The position numbers were made by a program, and so were the translations under genes. A stretch of 64,000 bases of DNA from Scatophagus argus (Eukaryota; Chordata; Actinopteri; Scatophagidae), in contig NC_058502.1 in NCBI RefSeq assembly GCF_020382885.2, forward strand, positions 13,171,950-13,235,949. Direction: 5' to 3'. A model generated the notes under the pieces. It saw nothing but the letters and a program-made list of their open reading frames with translations, searched no databases and was not told the DNA's origin. Shown piece after piece: positions 27,801-41,017 of this stretch (the first letter of the stretch is position 1; each line of letters begins with the position of its first letter).

Positions 27801-30800
27801 GCCTGTAAAATTTAATGTGCCTATTGACAAACTGGAGCACTCTTCTAAAACTCACTGCTGGGAAATTCATATATGCTTGATTACCATACTTACAAAACTG
27901 ATTTTCCGAGAATAGTTTTAATGGCCGTACTGACCTCAGTATGTATGCAGAGTAACTCGGCCACCAAATATTGACTTGCTGCACTTGTGAGCTTTTTATT
28001 TCTCAGAAATAAGTTAATTCTTCAAGCACATTTTAATGATTATATTTCACACTTTGTTGAGTATAGAAGTTAGGCGTACAATGACTCTACTACACTGTCT
28101 GTTGAATCCATTGTGTATTGTTCTTGGTGTAGTATAGAAAGTCATTGCTTCTGTACTTCTTTTGGTCAACCTGATTAACTTTAAACTGAACACATGTCCT
28201 CACATGTGACACAGCAAGACCTTCTTTTCCAGATTAGAGAAGGAGAAACAAATAAAACAAATCAACTTGGTCCGGTTCTGCCATTTTCCCTTTTCCTGGT
28301 AATTATCCGGACCACTAACTGTTGGAATGAAATAATGTTCCAAAACTAGCTTCCATGTAAGCGTGCCATTGTGACTGTTTCTGTGTTACTATAATGATTA
28401 TTCTCCTCCACTGGGGACAAGGAGGGGACATAGCAGAAATGTGTCGTTAAAAAGGCATGAAATTGGAAGCTGCTTCTCCATATGACTCCAGTTATTGGTA
28501 GGATGTTCGTTTCGACAGGAAATAGAAATATTGTGTATTGGGTTGTTTTTGTGCATGTGTAAGGCAGACCTTGAAATGGCCTGCTTGCTGCTGACTGGAA
28601 TAGTGCTTATAAAGCATTTAGATTAAGTAAAGCTTTTTGTTGGGAAAGGATGTTCACATATCTGCTATTTTTGCTCTTAATTAAAAAAAGAAGAAAAAAA
28701 ATCAGACTCTGAAAAAAGTTCACATTTTGTTCAGCCTGAGACAGGGTGTGAAGAACAAACGACAGGTTGAGATTCTTTACTTAAGCAAAATACTAATACC
28801 ACACTCTGAAAATGCTTTGTTACAAGTAAAAGTCTGAACTGAAAATGTTAATCAAGCAAAAGTATTCAAATGTAATCAGGAAAATGTACTTCGAGTATGA
28901 AAAGTAAAAGTGCTTGATGCAAAAAATGTTCCCTGTGACCTGTTCCCTGTATCAATACATTATTATTATTTCTACTCATGGATTAGTGTCAAAGCAGATT
29001 TTATTTTCTTGCTGACATTTTACATCCAATTGCAGTAATTATGTTAACAAATAAATCAGACAGCGCGCAGGGAATTGATGATGTCTGTACAGTTGTAGTC
29101 TTGACTGGTCTTGAAGTAAAACCACGAGTCCTCTTTGTCTGACACAGAGACACGATCGAATAAAAATGTGGTCGATTCTAAGACGAGGCTGAGACCTCCA
29201 AAAGGTCCAAAGTGTCTAGACTGAGACCCATCTTGATTTTGTTTGTTTTGTTTTGTTTCATGAAATACTGACTAATCATCTAAAATCAGTAGTTGTAGTT
29301 AAAGGAATTTTAATGGTTAAAGAATCTTTAACCATTTTTTTGATCAATTTGAATTGGGAGATTTTGAAAAACCTTTTCAGTGTTTTGGAGTCTTAATTAA
29401 GGGATTGTGTATGTACTTCCTTAGGTTATTTGTACGATTTCTTTTTAAAATGAACTCAAAATGAACTTTATTAAAAGCTGTGGCCTTTTATTTTATGTAT
29501 TATTCTGTGTAGTACTTAATGTTTGCATCACTTAACCTGCAGCATGAGCACGTTCCAGGCTTTTGACCAACACTATTTACCATTACTCATGCAATGTCCA
29601 TCTCTTCTGCAGCTGACAGCCCGCTCGTTACCAGCAGTGCATTCTGATGAACGGCTCCAGCCGCTCCTTAACCACCTCAGGTAAGCAGTGGGATTAATAA
29701 CTTTGCTGCCACTTTGCCAGGACTCTGTTGAAAAAGAGATTTAGCAGGATTGATCTTTGGAACCAGAGAACACTGGAGGCTTCTGGCTGGTCTGAGTAAA
29801 GGCAATCTTTCCTCATAGACAAGTCCAGATGTTGCGTGAACTTGCAGCGCCTGGCTATGCATGTATTCCCTTTGTTACTCTGTCTTGAAGTGATTAGGAC
29901 TATGCAACCTGTGCTTTGTTGCTAATGGTCTGTATTGGTGGGAAATATTTATTTTGAGTGGTGGGTGCCTTTTTTTTCCCAGACTGATTTATAATGGTCT
30001 TAAGTTCTGTACAATGATGCTTTTTTATGGTTAAAATAATAGATTAAACATAGCTCAGTATGCAACTTAAACAAGTCAAGTAGCCCAAGTATTTGAAATT
30101 TGCAGCTAACTTGTGTTGCTAAGGCGTCACCTCCTGTAGATGTCTTGATGTAAAAACCTTGTCATCACTGAACTTTAATGTAAATTGGCAGCAGTGCACA
30201 AGTTAGCATTGAAAAGTGGCTTAATATCACCAGACTTGACAGCAAAGGAGAGCAGCTCAGACCACGCTGAGGGTGTTTATCTTATTTAAGATAAAAGTAA
30301 GAAGATGAATACATGGGTGGAAGTCATGTCGCCTGATTGTTGTTGGAGATTAGTGGGCAGGTTGTTGAGATTAGTGGGCAGATCAGTAATCTCTATAGTA
30401 AAGGAGACAACACAATATGAAACTTAAGGGGTTGCCAGAATCATTGTTCTAAAAATCCACCAACAGTAGCTTAAAATTCTGTTTGGCAAAGTATTGACTA
30501 CATTCAAGTCTTTTTTGGTTGAAAATAAGGAGGAAACATATCTTTGAAAATATAATCAGTTTTCATGCCAGTCCTGATTGCTTCTAAAATTGTATTAAAA
30601 TTACTAAAGAAATTTAGTCTTATTTGTCACAATCCTGATATTTTTCTTGTTTTTTTGTTTTTTTAATTTTAGTCACGCCTATGTGGGGCAGGATTACAGC
30701 ATTCAGAAGAATGTGGGGAAAATCTCCTTGGAACAAATTGATTCAGTAAGTTGGATTGACCATCTTCTTGAAATGTCAAGTTCAAGGTGCCATTTCGCTT

Positions 30801-33800
30801 TAGGATAAGTTGTGTAAAAGGGGAAAATTTAGGTTTGTCTAGCAATTCTGTGGCTAGAGCTAAGAATGTATTGAAAATGTGTGCAGTACCCCTTAAATTT
30901 TAATCAGTAGGATTAATATGAAAGGAAAATACAGAATTAAAGATAGAAAAATTAAGACTTAAAATAGATATTTACAGGTGCAAATAGAGTAGTCCACATC
31001 TGCATGTTGGTCATCAGTTGTTGTCTATCTCCAGCTTTCAGGAAAGTCATTCCCACTCTGTATGAGGCAGCTCCATCAGGCCCTGAGAGAGAACCACCAT
31101 CTTCGCCACGGTGGCCGTATGCAGTATGGCCTCTTCCTCAAAGGCATCGGCATCTCTCTAGAGCAAGCGCTGCAGTTCTGGAGGTCAGAATTCGTAAGAG
31201 GCAAAGTGGATGCAGACAAGGTGATGTTGACAACATGAATGCTATGCATTCATTATGCATTTTTTATATATAAATCCATCCCGGTTTTAAAAACAAATGA
31301 ATGACTAAACGTTGCAACTTTTCACTTCTTAATTTCCTGTTAAAAGTTGATGTGGGCTGGCTTGTTCCACTGAATGCCTCGCCGGCAGTTTTGGCAACAT
31401 TAGGGCACGGTTAGGAATTAGAAAATGTCAGCTGTTGATGTGTTTCACTGCTTGCAGGTACTACTGGTAGGATGAGGTGGCTGGTTTGGGCGAAGGGGGG
31501 GTGCTGTCTCAGCCAGTAGTGATTACAAGAAAATGCCAAATTTTATACAAATAATACACGGTCACGGCATGTGAGTCTGCTTCCCAGCTAGCTAGAAGCA
31601 CTTGACTGGTAGTCAACTTGGCTAAATTAAATTTGCAAAGTTAACTTCAAGTAATCTCAACAAATTCTGTCCATCCAAAATTGACACCCAGTGCAGTAGT
31701 CTGGCATGTGCAGTCTAGTGCATGTGGTGTGGGCCTTGATCCCTGATCTGTGTTATGCTTTAATAATGATTTGTAGTAGTAGAGCACCTGGCTGGCAAAT
31801 CATTCCAGGTCACTCCTGCTCTCTTTCCAGGCTGTGGACATGTATTGCGTCAGCCAGACAAAGTGTCCAGGCATGTTGTGGGAATATCTTGAGGCTCTGT
31901 TTCATGCTGGTGCCACAGTTTTAGCAGTAATGAGAGGGCACATCAAAGAATTCAGAATCTGATGCACAAAGATGTACAGAGTCCTTCATGATTTCAGCAG
32001 TTTGAAAATCAGATGCTTGGAAGGTTTTTCACATCTCTTTGTGAGTGCAAACAAACAACTTTGTAGAAAGTGAGTGGGTGGAGGGGTATACTAACAGGTA
32101 AAGAAATTTCCGGTGAATAGAAACAAAGATAGGAATTTGATATTGTCACTATATTGAAGGCTGGGATAAATTCTACAGACAACTAAGAAGGTTGCGTTGC
32201 TAATCTGAGATGAAATTGAACAAAAATATCAGTACTTTGTGTAGTTCTTTCAAAGAGTATCTCAAGGAGATTGGATCGAGCGCAACTGGACACTGGTTGT
32301 GTGACGATACGTTCTTTCAGAGAGTGTTTTTTGTCAGATTATCAAGTAATTAAGTAAACAGTTTTCTGAATATTTAATTCCATGAGAAAAAAGTAATTTC
32401 AATTGAATCAGTTGAAGATTTCCTATCATTTTTCGTGTTGTTACAAAACACAATAGCAGAATAAGCAGCTTTGTCACAGACACTTGTTAAAGCTGTTTTT
32501 TGACTAATAAAGCAGTGTCCTGGCCTGGTGTGCGATATAGGCCCTCAGTAAGAACGTCGTGCCAACTACAGTACCCTGGATTCATGTTGTAGCCCCCTTT
32601 GGTGCCTCATTTCTGATGCGGTATGGTTCCCATGTACGGACTCCCGGAGAAAGCGTGATGGGCTGTGTACAAAGCCCAGCACTTGCTCCACAGCATAATG
32701 GTGCTGACCACATCGCAGCTCTCACAATGATGTATGTGTTAAGGCAGCGGCTGCACTTTGTGGCAGGCTGCACAAAGCCTGCTCATTAGTATGCGACAGG
32801 CACGTAGAAAAAGATGGGAGGCAGTGATGCCGAAAGGAAGGCCTGGAGGAAGAGGCAATGTAATATTAGACTAGAGGGAGAGAGGGAATATTGATGAAAT
32901 CGACTTGATCTATCCATTTTTCTTGCCACGGAGGCTGGCCTATTCATTTGGTAGAGTGTATATTTGTACCACACTCTTTCTGCCGTGGGGCAGGGCTGCT
33001 TTTGAACTGCTTGTTCTACAGATGTTAACTTCAGGTTAATTAATTTCCACTAACTGACAACATTTTTCACTTTTATAGGTTTGGTTTCCTCTGGGGTCTT
33101 TTCCAACAATTAAAAGATTCATTAGACAGTACTTTATGCTAACTGTTCTTGAAGTTTGGCTACTAATGTACACTATGTTATTTTTTTTTATCACAGATTT
33201 TTTCATTACATTTGAAAGAAGCCTCATACTCCTCCTGTGCTACCATGTGTAGAAATATACAGTATTCTGAATCAGATTTTTTTTCCTGCAGAGATCCAAG
33301 AATGACTATCTTGTGATAGTTTATTTTTTTGTTCCTTTTTTTCCTTTGAGAAAGTCATTAAGGTACAAGACAGCAACATCCCACTAGATAGTAAGGTCAT
33401 TGTTTCATTAGGATCTTGGAGTTTCTGGGGCTGTAATAAAAAACATATATATCTTCTGTTATTAACAGAATGTTATTCTGTTATTATCCTAATCGCTAAA
33501 TAAACAGGATACCGGGCAATAAATCATTATCTCATAAAAATGAATGAAAAGAGAAAAACCAAGAAAATAGCCCACCTGTCATTTGCTTTCATTGAGAAAT
33601 TCACACCAAGACCAGGTGGACACATACCTCAACATGTATGGCCACTGTTGTATGGCTGGCTTTAGTGTCTCATTCAGTACTTGTCTTGGTTTTAAATCTT
33701 TTAACAGTCTTGTAAATGAAGTATTTGGTCGGGCTTTTGTCATGTTTTTTCACAGCAGACATTTTATTTTAACCAGTTGGACAAGTACAAGTGTGTCTAC

Positions 33801-34631
33801 ATAACAAGATAAAAACATGGCTTTGTTCAATTCAGCTGTCCCAGTAAGCCATGACAGTGTGACCCAGCTTTCACAATGTCAGGACCCTAAAACTGAAGCA
33901 ACTATGTGGAATTAATCGTTAATTGCGCACCTCTCCTCAATGTTGCTTTGTAATTATGTAACAACAAGTACAACTTAACCATCCATTGTTTATACCGCAT
34001 ATCTGTCAGGGTGGGGGCTGGAGCCTATCGCAGCTGACTACGGGCAAGAGTCCAAGGTTCACCTTGGACTCAGTTACAGGGCTGAGACACAAAGACAGAC
34101 GACACATGGACGCACTCACACCCAGGGGAAATGTAGAGTAGCCAGTTAACATAATGTGCATGTTTTTGGGGATTGTGGGAGGAAGCTGGAGTACCTGGAG
34201 AAAACCCACCCAGATACAACTTATAAAACAAAGAAAACTTAATAGATTTTTTTTTTCTTTTACTGGCTGTGATGCACAGTGCAGCTTTTACGAGTTTGCA
34301 GTGGACTTGTGACGGTGCCTTAGGGACTTTGCGGTTCTAATTCGTCTTTATTGCCTTTTAGCTTAAAAATCAACTTGTGCATTGTGTGCAAATGACCTTT
34401 TTAAAAAAAAAAAAAAAAAAAAAAGATTTACTTTCTGCAACATCAAACTGGTGTGTGCTTACAGTATTCTATAGGCCTTCGCTTTTTATTGTTTTATAGG
34501 TTCTGAAAAGGCCTGTAGTGCAGATAAAAAGGAAAGTATTTTAATGGTATTACATACAAGAGGAACTGGAGCTACAGGCATATCAGTCACTGTGGACTGA
34601 GCCTAAGAAGCCATGCCAAGTTAACACACAT

Positions 34632-34667
<36 letters not shown>

Positions 34668-37600
34668 ACGTAATCCCTTTGATTGTGTCCTATTTCTCTG
34701 TCTCCACTGCCGCAGGTTTTAGTGAATGTGTCCTAGAGTGTTGGGGGATGTTAGTGATGTAGCCCTATGAGCCAAGCTGTGCACTGGAAGAGCTGCGACT
34801 CTGCTCCTTTAATGCATCTTTTGTGCTTGTGTTTAGACTCTGATTTTCTGAATTCCCTCAGTTTGGAGGTCAGCTCCATTAGAGTATATCCAGGATTATC
34901 TGAAGTGTAGGCTGAAGTGTAGGAACATAGCTGGTGATTAAAAGAAACGGTGAAAATAACATATTTAGAGGACTTGCATTCAGTATGAGTAAATAAATAG
35001 GACAAGTTGAGAAGAAAGTGCAGGCTGTATTCCACAGCTGACTGCAGAAAGGAGTCCAAATACTGTTTTTGAGGACAATGTCTTCAGAAAATGACGAGTC
35101 TGAAGCAGCTCTTTCTAATCTGTTGCTATATGTCAGAGTCTTTTTTTTGATCGTTGAGCTTTCGAGCTGTGGTTAATCCCTGCATTAAAGGAAGAACTAG
35201 TTCATAATATGTTGTTCTTGTGATGTTGTATCTTTATCTGTACATATATACATATATATTATATATACATATCAGATTTCCAAGTCCTTCTTTTGGTGTC
35301 TTTTTTTTTTTTTTCGTAGTTATTTCACATTTTACATATTAAACACACTTCAGCGTTAGTGAACTTCCAAGATTCGTTTTAATAGAGTAGGGGGGCGTCT
35401 TAAATCAGTAAGTGGCTTCTTGAAGTTCTACATAATTAATATTTGATTTATTATACTTAAAGAAGATTTTATGGATTTTTATATTGCTACTGCAGCTTGT
35501 CACATTAACAAGTTCAAGGGTTTTATTGCTACATTAATGTGTTATGATGGGTGCAGTCATGGTGATTGTGTTCTGCCACTGTTGAGCACACTGTGGCTAT
35601 TTTACTGTTTGATTTTTAGAGGCAGGGTCCCTGTAATTCATTTTTTATGGTTGCACATAAGCACTGTACATATAAAAGGGGTTCACTGTGAAGATTGTGT
35701 AGAATGACCCCCATCAAAAAGAATGAAGCATTCTCCTGTACAGAAGATGGTGTGAAGTCTTGCACTTTAAAGTTTATTGACACGGTTCGCTTGTGTCCTT
35801 GACTTTGTTATGCTTTTTGAGAGATCATTTCAAGATTCTCCCAGATATTAAATCGGGGGGCTCATGTAGTTTGATTGAATTCAGTTCTTGCTGCATTGTG
35901 GTCATAGATACACTTTATAAGATTAGGCAGGACCTAGTTTTGTGTGACCGTGAATGCAGCCTGTTTGTCAGTAATAACTTGGAGATGTAGTGTAAATCAA
36001 AAAAGATCCAGAGAAAATCTACTCAAATTAAGAATTTGGATACTCAACTTTAAATACAATGCAGATTGTACAAGTGATGACAATCTTAATCATCGATTAA
36101 CCTTATTGACTTAACCTCAGTTGCTTAGTCTCTGCAGAAGAATGGCCACAACTGCATATTCCATTTTTTTGTTCTCTCTCTCTTTCTATCTTTGCAATTT
36201 TTGTTTGTTTGTTTTACCTCACTGGACCTCGAACAGTGAATTAAATTGGGGGCTCCAAATACACACATACAGACTTTTTGTAATTGTAACTAACTATAAC
36301 TGACTGCTTGTTTTAGCTTTATTAAAGCCCATATCAGCATTGATCTTATACATGTCTGTAAACATTTAAAAAAGAGTTGTTGATTAATTTTCCACTGAAC
36401 AACAAAATTGCTACATTTCCAGATAGTAGTGGTGGGCACATTGTGCTGAATATACACTATATTTGGATTTCCTACATTTACTCTTTTAATTAAAATATAA
36501 TCTTCACCTTGTATCAAAGTGCTCTGCAGAACAAGGGGCAGAAGCAATGAGAGGGAAAGATGCTCATATCACCGTATCCATAATTCAGCTATCTCGAGTG
36601 TGGCGACACCTCTACAGCAGGTTCTCTCTAATAGCTCTATATTTCATTGAGGAAAACACCCTGTCAAAACTGACATGATGTATGACAATGTCTCTTTTCA
36701 CCCCAACCTTGTCCCTCTTACACTCTCATCCTCACTAATGCCTTCTCTTCCGCTCTCCCCTCTTCTCTCTGTAGTTTGACAAAGCATATGCCTACAGCAT
36801 TCGCCACATGTTTGGCAAAGAAGGCAAGCGAACAGACTACACCCCCTACAGTTGCATGAAGGTGATTTTATCAAATCCACCCAGCCAAGGCGACCATCAT
36901 GGTGAGTTGACGGCTGTTGGAAGAAGCCATTACCCATGTGATAATCCACTCAGCTGTCATTATCAGGCTTTACAGTGAAAATACTTGGCTTGGAAACAGG
37001 GACACATCTGACTGTGGATAGTGTCATTACCAAAACCATTTTCACATGCTGATTTCTGTTCCTTTAGTGAAACAAGCAATGTGCTGTCGTGATTGTTTAT
37101 TGCTCTAGCCATTTGTTTTAACTCATCTTCTTTTTGCGTTCGTAGGGTGCCCTTTCCGACACAGCGACCCAGAACTGCTGAAGCAGAAGCTTCAGGTTTA
37201 CAAGGTGTCTCCCAATGGAATCAGTCAGGTGGGCGCCGTTGGTCTCGCATATGGTCAGACAGCCCTCCAGCCACCATTATCTGCTCCCCTGATCTCATGA
37301 AACTCTGCAAAACTAAATTGATTTTGTCAATGGGTTTATACAGTCTGTTGCAAGCAATAATCTAATTCAGAAAATGGAAAATGGAGGGACTCACCAGGCC
37401 CTCAGTGGCTGAGAGCAGTTGGTCCAATAAGTTGAATCTTGATAACATTTCATCTACAGTATAGAAATACAGAAGTTGAAATTAGTGGCAGCACAGTCTT
37501 GGCACTGGACACTGCAGGACAGATGGCAGACACCAACCTGTGACTGACTTCTTAAGAAGAACAAACATTGAAACAAAGAGACATTGCGCTGACATTAGTT

Positions 37601-40600
37601 TTTGTCATACAAAATACAGCCTAGCAAGATTAATAGTCTGCTGAGGCTGTACGCAGCATCTGTTCTTTGAGCTAAATGCTAATGTCAACATTGCTAATGT
37701 GCTGATGTAGTGTGATAGTGTGTACATCAGATATTTGGTCCTCAACCAGTTATTATTATTGGGCACATTTAAAAATGACCTTATGATGGTGATGTTAGAT
37801 GAAATGTTATTGGCTTACCAAATTATGTCATGGCAGTCCTTGTAATTTGTTCAAATATTTCTCTTGAAAACACAAATGTCAACATCATAGCGATGTCAAT
37901 GGAAATTGTATTTCACAGGATAAGTGATGAAACCTCAGGATCACCAAAGTGATTAACATTCATCCACAAGTGCCTGTACAAAATGTGATAGAAACCAATG
38001 TAGACCCTGGCGTCAAAGTCATGATGATTTGCTTTACTGTTGCTTTCACAGGATCACCTACACCATCTTCCCACAAGTCATTTCTATAAAACATAAAATG
38101 TAAAGATATTTACGGTTGTGATATTATGATCACATGTCTAGCCGATGCCCAGCATGTTGTTTTTCTCCACAAACATCCCAGAGTACAGCAGACAAATGGG
38201 AAGTTGTAATACTTGCCCTTTTACGTGAGAGAAAATAGAATTAAGACTCATTGCACTGCTTGTGTTTGCCCTTTAGTCTTGTGTTTGCATTTTTTTTGCC
38301 AAAAATTGCAAATGTTCCTGGTGTTCCGTTAAAACTGCAATATCTGGCGGTGACTACAAACAGCTCATCACTGATCTAATAGCAGCCCCAGTTTTAAGCT
38401 AGCTTGTGGCAGTCTCACGCTGGAGGCAGCCTTCAGGAATATGAGGAATAATGAAGGAGCCAAACACAGGCAGATTCCTTACAGTCTTTTTCTCTTTGTG
38501 AATGCTGAAGACCTTGAATGTATTTTTCAGTAGGTCAGTCAGCTTGAGTGTACAGTTGTGCTAACGCTGCGGTGGTTTTTAGAACAAAAATGTGAGAGCG
38601 CTAATGTGACTCCACGGAAACCCAGGCTTTAAAATAACTGCTCACATCCTCACTTTTCAACTTTACAGAGCTTCAGAAAACTGAAAAGACAAAAAAAATC
38701 CCCCAGGAAATCCAAAAATTGAGATGTACCAGAAGACTTGCAGGTGTAATAATTGCCAGCAGTTGTTCTACAGAGAGTTTACTCAGGGCATGAATATTTA
38801 AATTAGTCCAAATAAGCCTGTGATCTGTTTTCATTATGTTTGCAAAGATTTTTTGAAGGATGTTTTCACTGCTGTCATTATGATTTATGAAGAATGTTTG
38901 TGGGGGTAGTTGACCGAACGACAGTTAAACAATTTTGAATATAACACAAAGTCTTGACAATATCCTCTGTAAATGTACTGTGTCAGCACTCAGGGTGTAA
39001 CAGTTCAACAGTGTTGGATAATATACAAATTTAAGTCTAATGTGGTGGAACTTCACTTTTTCTGCAGATCCTGGAGCTGGTTAAAGGAATGCACTACCAG
39101 CTGGCATGCCAGAAGTACTTTGAGCTGACACATAATGTAAGTGCAGATTTAATTTTAAAGGGGGGTGTGACTGGGGCTACCTGTGTTAGAGGCGAGGCGG
39201 AGTAGGCGCTTACATCTCATTAATGAGCGACCCAGAACTGTCATCACCTCTATCATTAGCTGGCTGTCATAACCACTTAATTTTTTATAGGTTTATAATA
39301 GCATTTATTCTATTTTGTCCCCTGTGGATACTTATTTAATCTGTTTTAGTTTGGATGTTTGGGTACTTGAGTCATCATCCCTTTCAGTCATACTCAAGGT
39401 CCTTGTTTTCAAGAGATGCAAAAAGCAGTGATTGGGGGTGGGGAGGCGTCTTAAACTCGCAGCATTTGCTTGTGACAGCGGATACACTCAGCTGGGTTTG
39501 GCACACAGTTTAGGTGTTTGATCAGGTTCATAAACACTCAAGGTCTGGACTTGTCAGTTGTTGAGGTCACTCCGCAACACTTCAAACCACCTGGGACAAC
39601 ATTATTTTGAAAACCATAAGCAGGCGTTGTTGCAACACAGTTTCAGTAAGATCAACTGCAGATTCTACATGCTATCAAATACACTGAATAACTCATCCAC
39701 GTGAAGCTTAAGTAAGTAATATTTCTCCTGACCGATGCCAATAAGACAACCGATGTTTTCACATTTTTGTATTTCAAAAAGAAGTTACCACCTTCTATGT
39801 ATCACCACGTGTAGAGGCTGTGCTTTTTAAGTCCATGAAAGCAATTTGACCACAGTGATTTAGATTAGAATGTTTATACAGCTGCAACCCTGGGCTACTT
39901 GGCTCGCTGGTTGTTAATGAAAAAATGCTGGATTGCTTGTGTTGTCGTCATTAACTGTATATTCATTTAGTCCATGCAAAGAACTGATGGAACAAAAACC
40001 TGAAATGGTTGCAGTCATGTGTAAAATGAATTGACGTGCTTTACAGGACAACTTGTACACACTGAATTCACATTCTTGTGAAGCTACTAGCGGATGAAAG
40101 CAAAAATCTAATAGAAGGTTGTTGTGTTGAAGAGTGCAAGTGTTCAATCTTAGCTCAAGCAGGAGAAATGGTATTTTTCAGAAGCCCTTTCAAATGATTT
40201 TCTTCACTCTAGTGATTCAACAGGTGGAAATGGCTAAGTGAAATGTCTCCTTACTGGTCTTAATTTAGCACTTGGAAGACACTGATTCTGTTGTGTACAA
40301 ATCTGTCATGGTAAATTAAAACATTTAGTCCTTCATTATGAAAGGGTGTGAAAACATCAATCGCAGTTAAATAAATTTAAAAACGATGCAAAAGGTCACA
40401 GAAAGAGCACGTGGGAAAGCTCAAACTTCATTTGTTAATCGATTCATAGGTTTTTACTCACCATGAGTGATTTTGACATTTTCTTTGTTGAAAGGGCATT
40501 TCGTCTCTTCACTGTGCTCTGATGGAATAGTTAGCCGGTGACTTAGCTCGCCGATTTATCAGTGAAAACCTGCTGACGTCATTATGGTTGATAAATTTGT

Positions 40601-40984
40601 GAAATGTAAGCCATTCCATTTGATCCCAGTGAAGCGTTTGTTGTAACATCTTATCACTGAATCAGTTTGTTACCAATCTGCCAGTGAAAACTAAGACTCT
40701 TACTTCCTCATGTCCTTCCTCTCCTGTGTTTTCTTTCTTTTCTTTTTCTTGAGCAGATAGAGGACACCAATTTCTCACTCAATCACCCCAACCAATACTT
40801 TATAGAGAGCCAGAAGGCTTTGGGTGGAGGCAAGGACATAAAGCGAGAGATGGATACCCCGCAGAGGTCGCAGGATAACGCAGCCACCAGAGGATCCAGT
40901 GCAGCTCGAGTGGCGGCAGCGAATGCCTCGCAGGATTTGGCTGAGATGACGGAGGGACTGGATTCATTCTTTCAGGATGCCTGA
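21886..40984 (+). CDS. prim2: DNA primase large subunit (13 coding exons, 512 aa)
   Basis: Regulatory [4Fe-4S] subunit of the primase-DNA polymerase alpha complex; with PRIM1 it makes RNA primers for replication. Coding exons: 21886-22030, 22148-22260, 22739-22830, 22942-23062, 24133-24228, 26191-26328, 29613-29680, 30673-30745, 31035-31220, 36775-36901, 37146-37228, 39068-39136, 40757-40984 (1539 nt, all phases match). N-terminus MQFSGRRKK resembles human MEFSGRKWRK. Conserved blocks include [56 protein letters not shown] and [10 protein letters not shown]. All four iron-sulfur cysteines are present: Cys291 (LCMRQ), Cys371 (SCMKV), Cys388 (HGCPFRH) and Cys428 (ACQKYF), with the same spacing as human 287/367/384/424. 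The C-terminal tail after residue 460 is divergent. Introns 6, 7, 10 and 12 are long and hold repeat remnants. Confidence 0.98.
23169..23518 (+). mobile_element. MITE-like element, copy A, in prim2 intron 5
   Basis: About 350 bp running from CACAGCAAATTTTACAG to ...TTAACACTGGAAAAT. The ends are imperfect inverted repeats (ATTTTaCAGTtTTAA versus ATTTTcCAGTgTTAA). It contains the internal palindrome AACACTTTGTAAAGTGTT and several ACTCTG/CAGAGT pairs. No open frame is present, so it is non-autonomous. It is nearly identical, in reverse orientation, to 26633-26980; by eye more than 90% of bases match. Confidence 0.85.
24792..25239 (+). mobile_element. hAT-like non-autonomous DNA transposon in prim2 intron 6
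   Basis: The left end is CAGGGATGGAC and the right end is the complement of TAAGGATGCAC, fitting hAT-type termini (consensus CAGGGATGCAC). The flanks GTAAGCTC (24784-24791) and GTAAGATC (25240-25247) match at 7 of 8 positions, as expected for an 8-bp target-site duplication. Subterminal GATCGATATCGATGA and GATAATATCGAT are the usual 'ATCGAT' sequences of this fish family. The 448-bp interior has no transposase frame. Confidence 0.8.
26633..26980 (-). mobile_element. MITE-like element, copy B (inverted), in prim2 intron 7
   Basis: Reverse-complement copy of 23169-23518, including the same internal AACACTTTGTAAAGTGTT palindrome and both ends. Differences are small indels: the AACACTGTTAAA unit is duplicated here near 26660-26690, and copy A has a short extra stretch near 23343. 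Together the two copies bracket prim2 coding exons 6 and 7. Confidence 0.85.
28755..28925 (+). repeat. Teleost dispersed repeat ('acttaagTAAAAGTA' family), prim2 intron 7
   Basis: Carries the family hallmarks TTTACTTAAGCAAAATACTAAT, ACACTCTGAAAATGC, TTACAAGTAAAAGTC and AGGAAAATGTACTT...AAAAGTAAAAGTGC. A second, more diverged copy lies at 43833-44230. The repeat is recognised from its periodic AAGTAAAAGT units; its transposon class is not certain. Confidence 0.65.
32540..32860. other. GC-richer unexplained island inside prim2 intron 10
   Basis: Within a 5.5-kb AT-rich intron (31221-36774), this stretch is notably richer in G+C and stays open for 60-75 codons on both strands (32559-32789 +, 32582-32773 -). 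Neither translation resembles a known protein and there are no matching splice sites. It could be a conserved regulatory element or an unrecognised repeat. Confidence 0.35.
33992..34216 (+). repeat. Teleost dispersed repeat ('GGAGCCTATC...GTGGGAGGAAGC' family), prim2 intron 10
   Basis: Contains the ordered blocks GGGGGCTGGAGCCTATCGCAGC, CAGGGCTGAGACACAAAGACAG, ATGTAGAGTAGCCAGTTAACATAATGTGCATG, and GTGGGAGGAAGCTGGAGTACC...GGAGAAAACCCACCCAG (blocks shortened here). This is one of the commonest fish repeats, probably the 3' part of a non-LTR element or a SINE. Confidence 0.75.
34403..34424 (+). repeat. Poly(A) run of 22
   Basis: Twenty-two adenines in a row in prim2 intron 10, with no SINE body recognisable upstream. 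Confidence 0.9.
34637..34665 (+). repeat. (CA)n microsatellite, prim2 intron 10
   Basis: Uninterrupted CA dinucleotide run of about 29 nt with degenerate CA flanks from 34626 onward. Confidence 0.9.
37665..38060 (+). repeat. Teleost dispersed repeat ('GCTAAATGCTAATG...GATCACCAAAG' family), prim2 intron 12
   Basis: Begins with GCTAAATGCTAATGTCAACATTGCTAATG-like sequence, then TATTTGGTC, ATGGTGATGTTAGATGAAATG, CTTGAAAACACAAATGTCAACATCAT, and GGATCACCAAAGTGATTAACATTCATCC (shortened). These blocks in this order are typical of a widespread fish repeat. It is decayed and has no coding capacity. Confidence 0.65.
39725..39870 (+). repeat. Fragment related to the hAT-like element at 24792
   Basis: ACCGATG...TTTTCACATTTTTGTA, then GTGTAGAGGCTGTGCTTTTTAAGTCCATGAAAGCA, parallel the interior of the intron 6 element (TTTCACATTTTTGTA; GTGTAGATGCTGTGTTTGTTAAGTC...AAAGCA). 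Termini and target duplication were not found, so it is a partial and older copy (shown in pieces under the length limit). Confidence 0.5.
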
Positions 40985-41011
40985 TTTTATTTTTGTTTTT
41001 ATACCTTTCAA

Positions 41012-41017
41012 AATAAA
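41012..41017 (+). terminator. prim2 polyadenylation signal
   Basis: AATAAA 27 nt after the prim2 stop codon, followed by a TGTTTGTTTCTG GT-rich element. The 3' UTR is therefore extremely short, about 45-50 nt. Confidence 0.85.

Noticed and set aside
35236-35274. AT-rich palindromic stretch of ATATAC/GTATAT type
   Set aside because: Symmetry follows from low-complexity TA/CA repetition, so it is treated as simple sequence.
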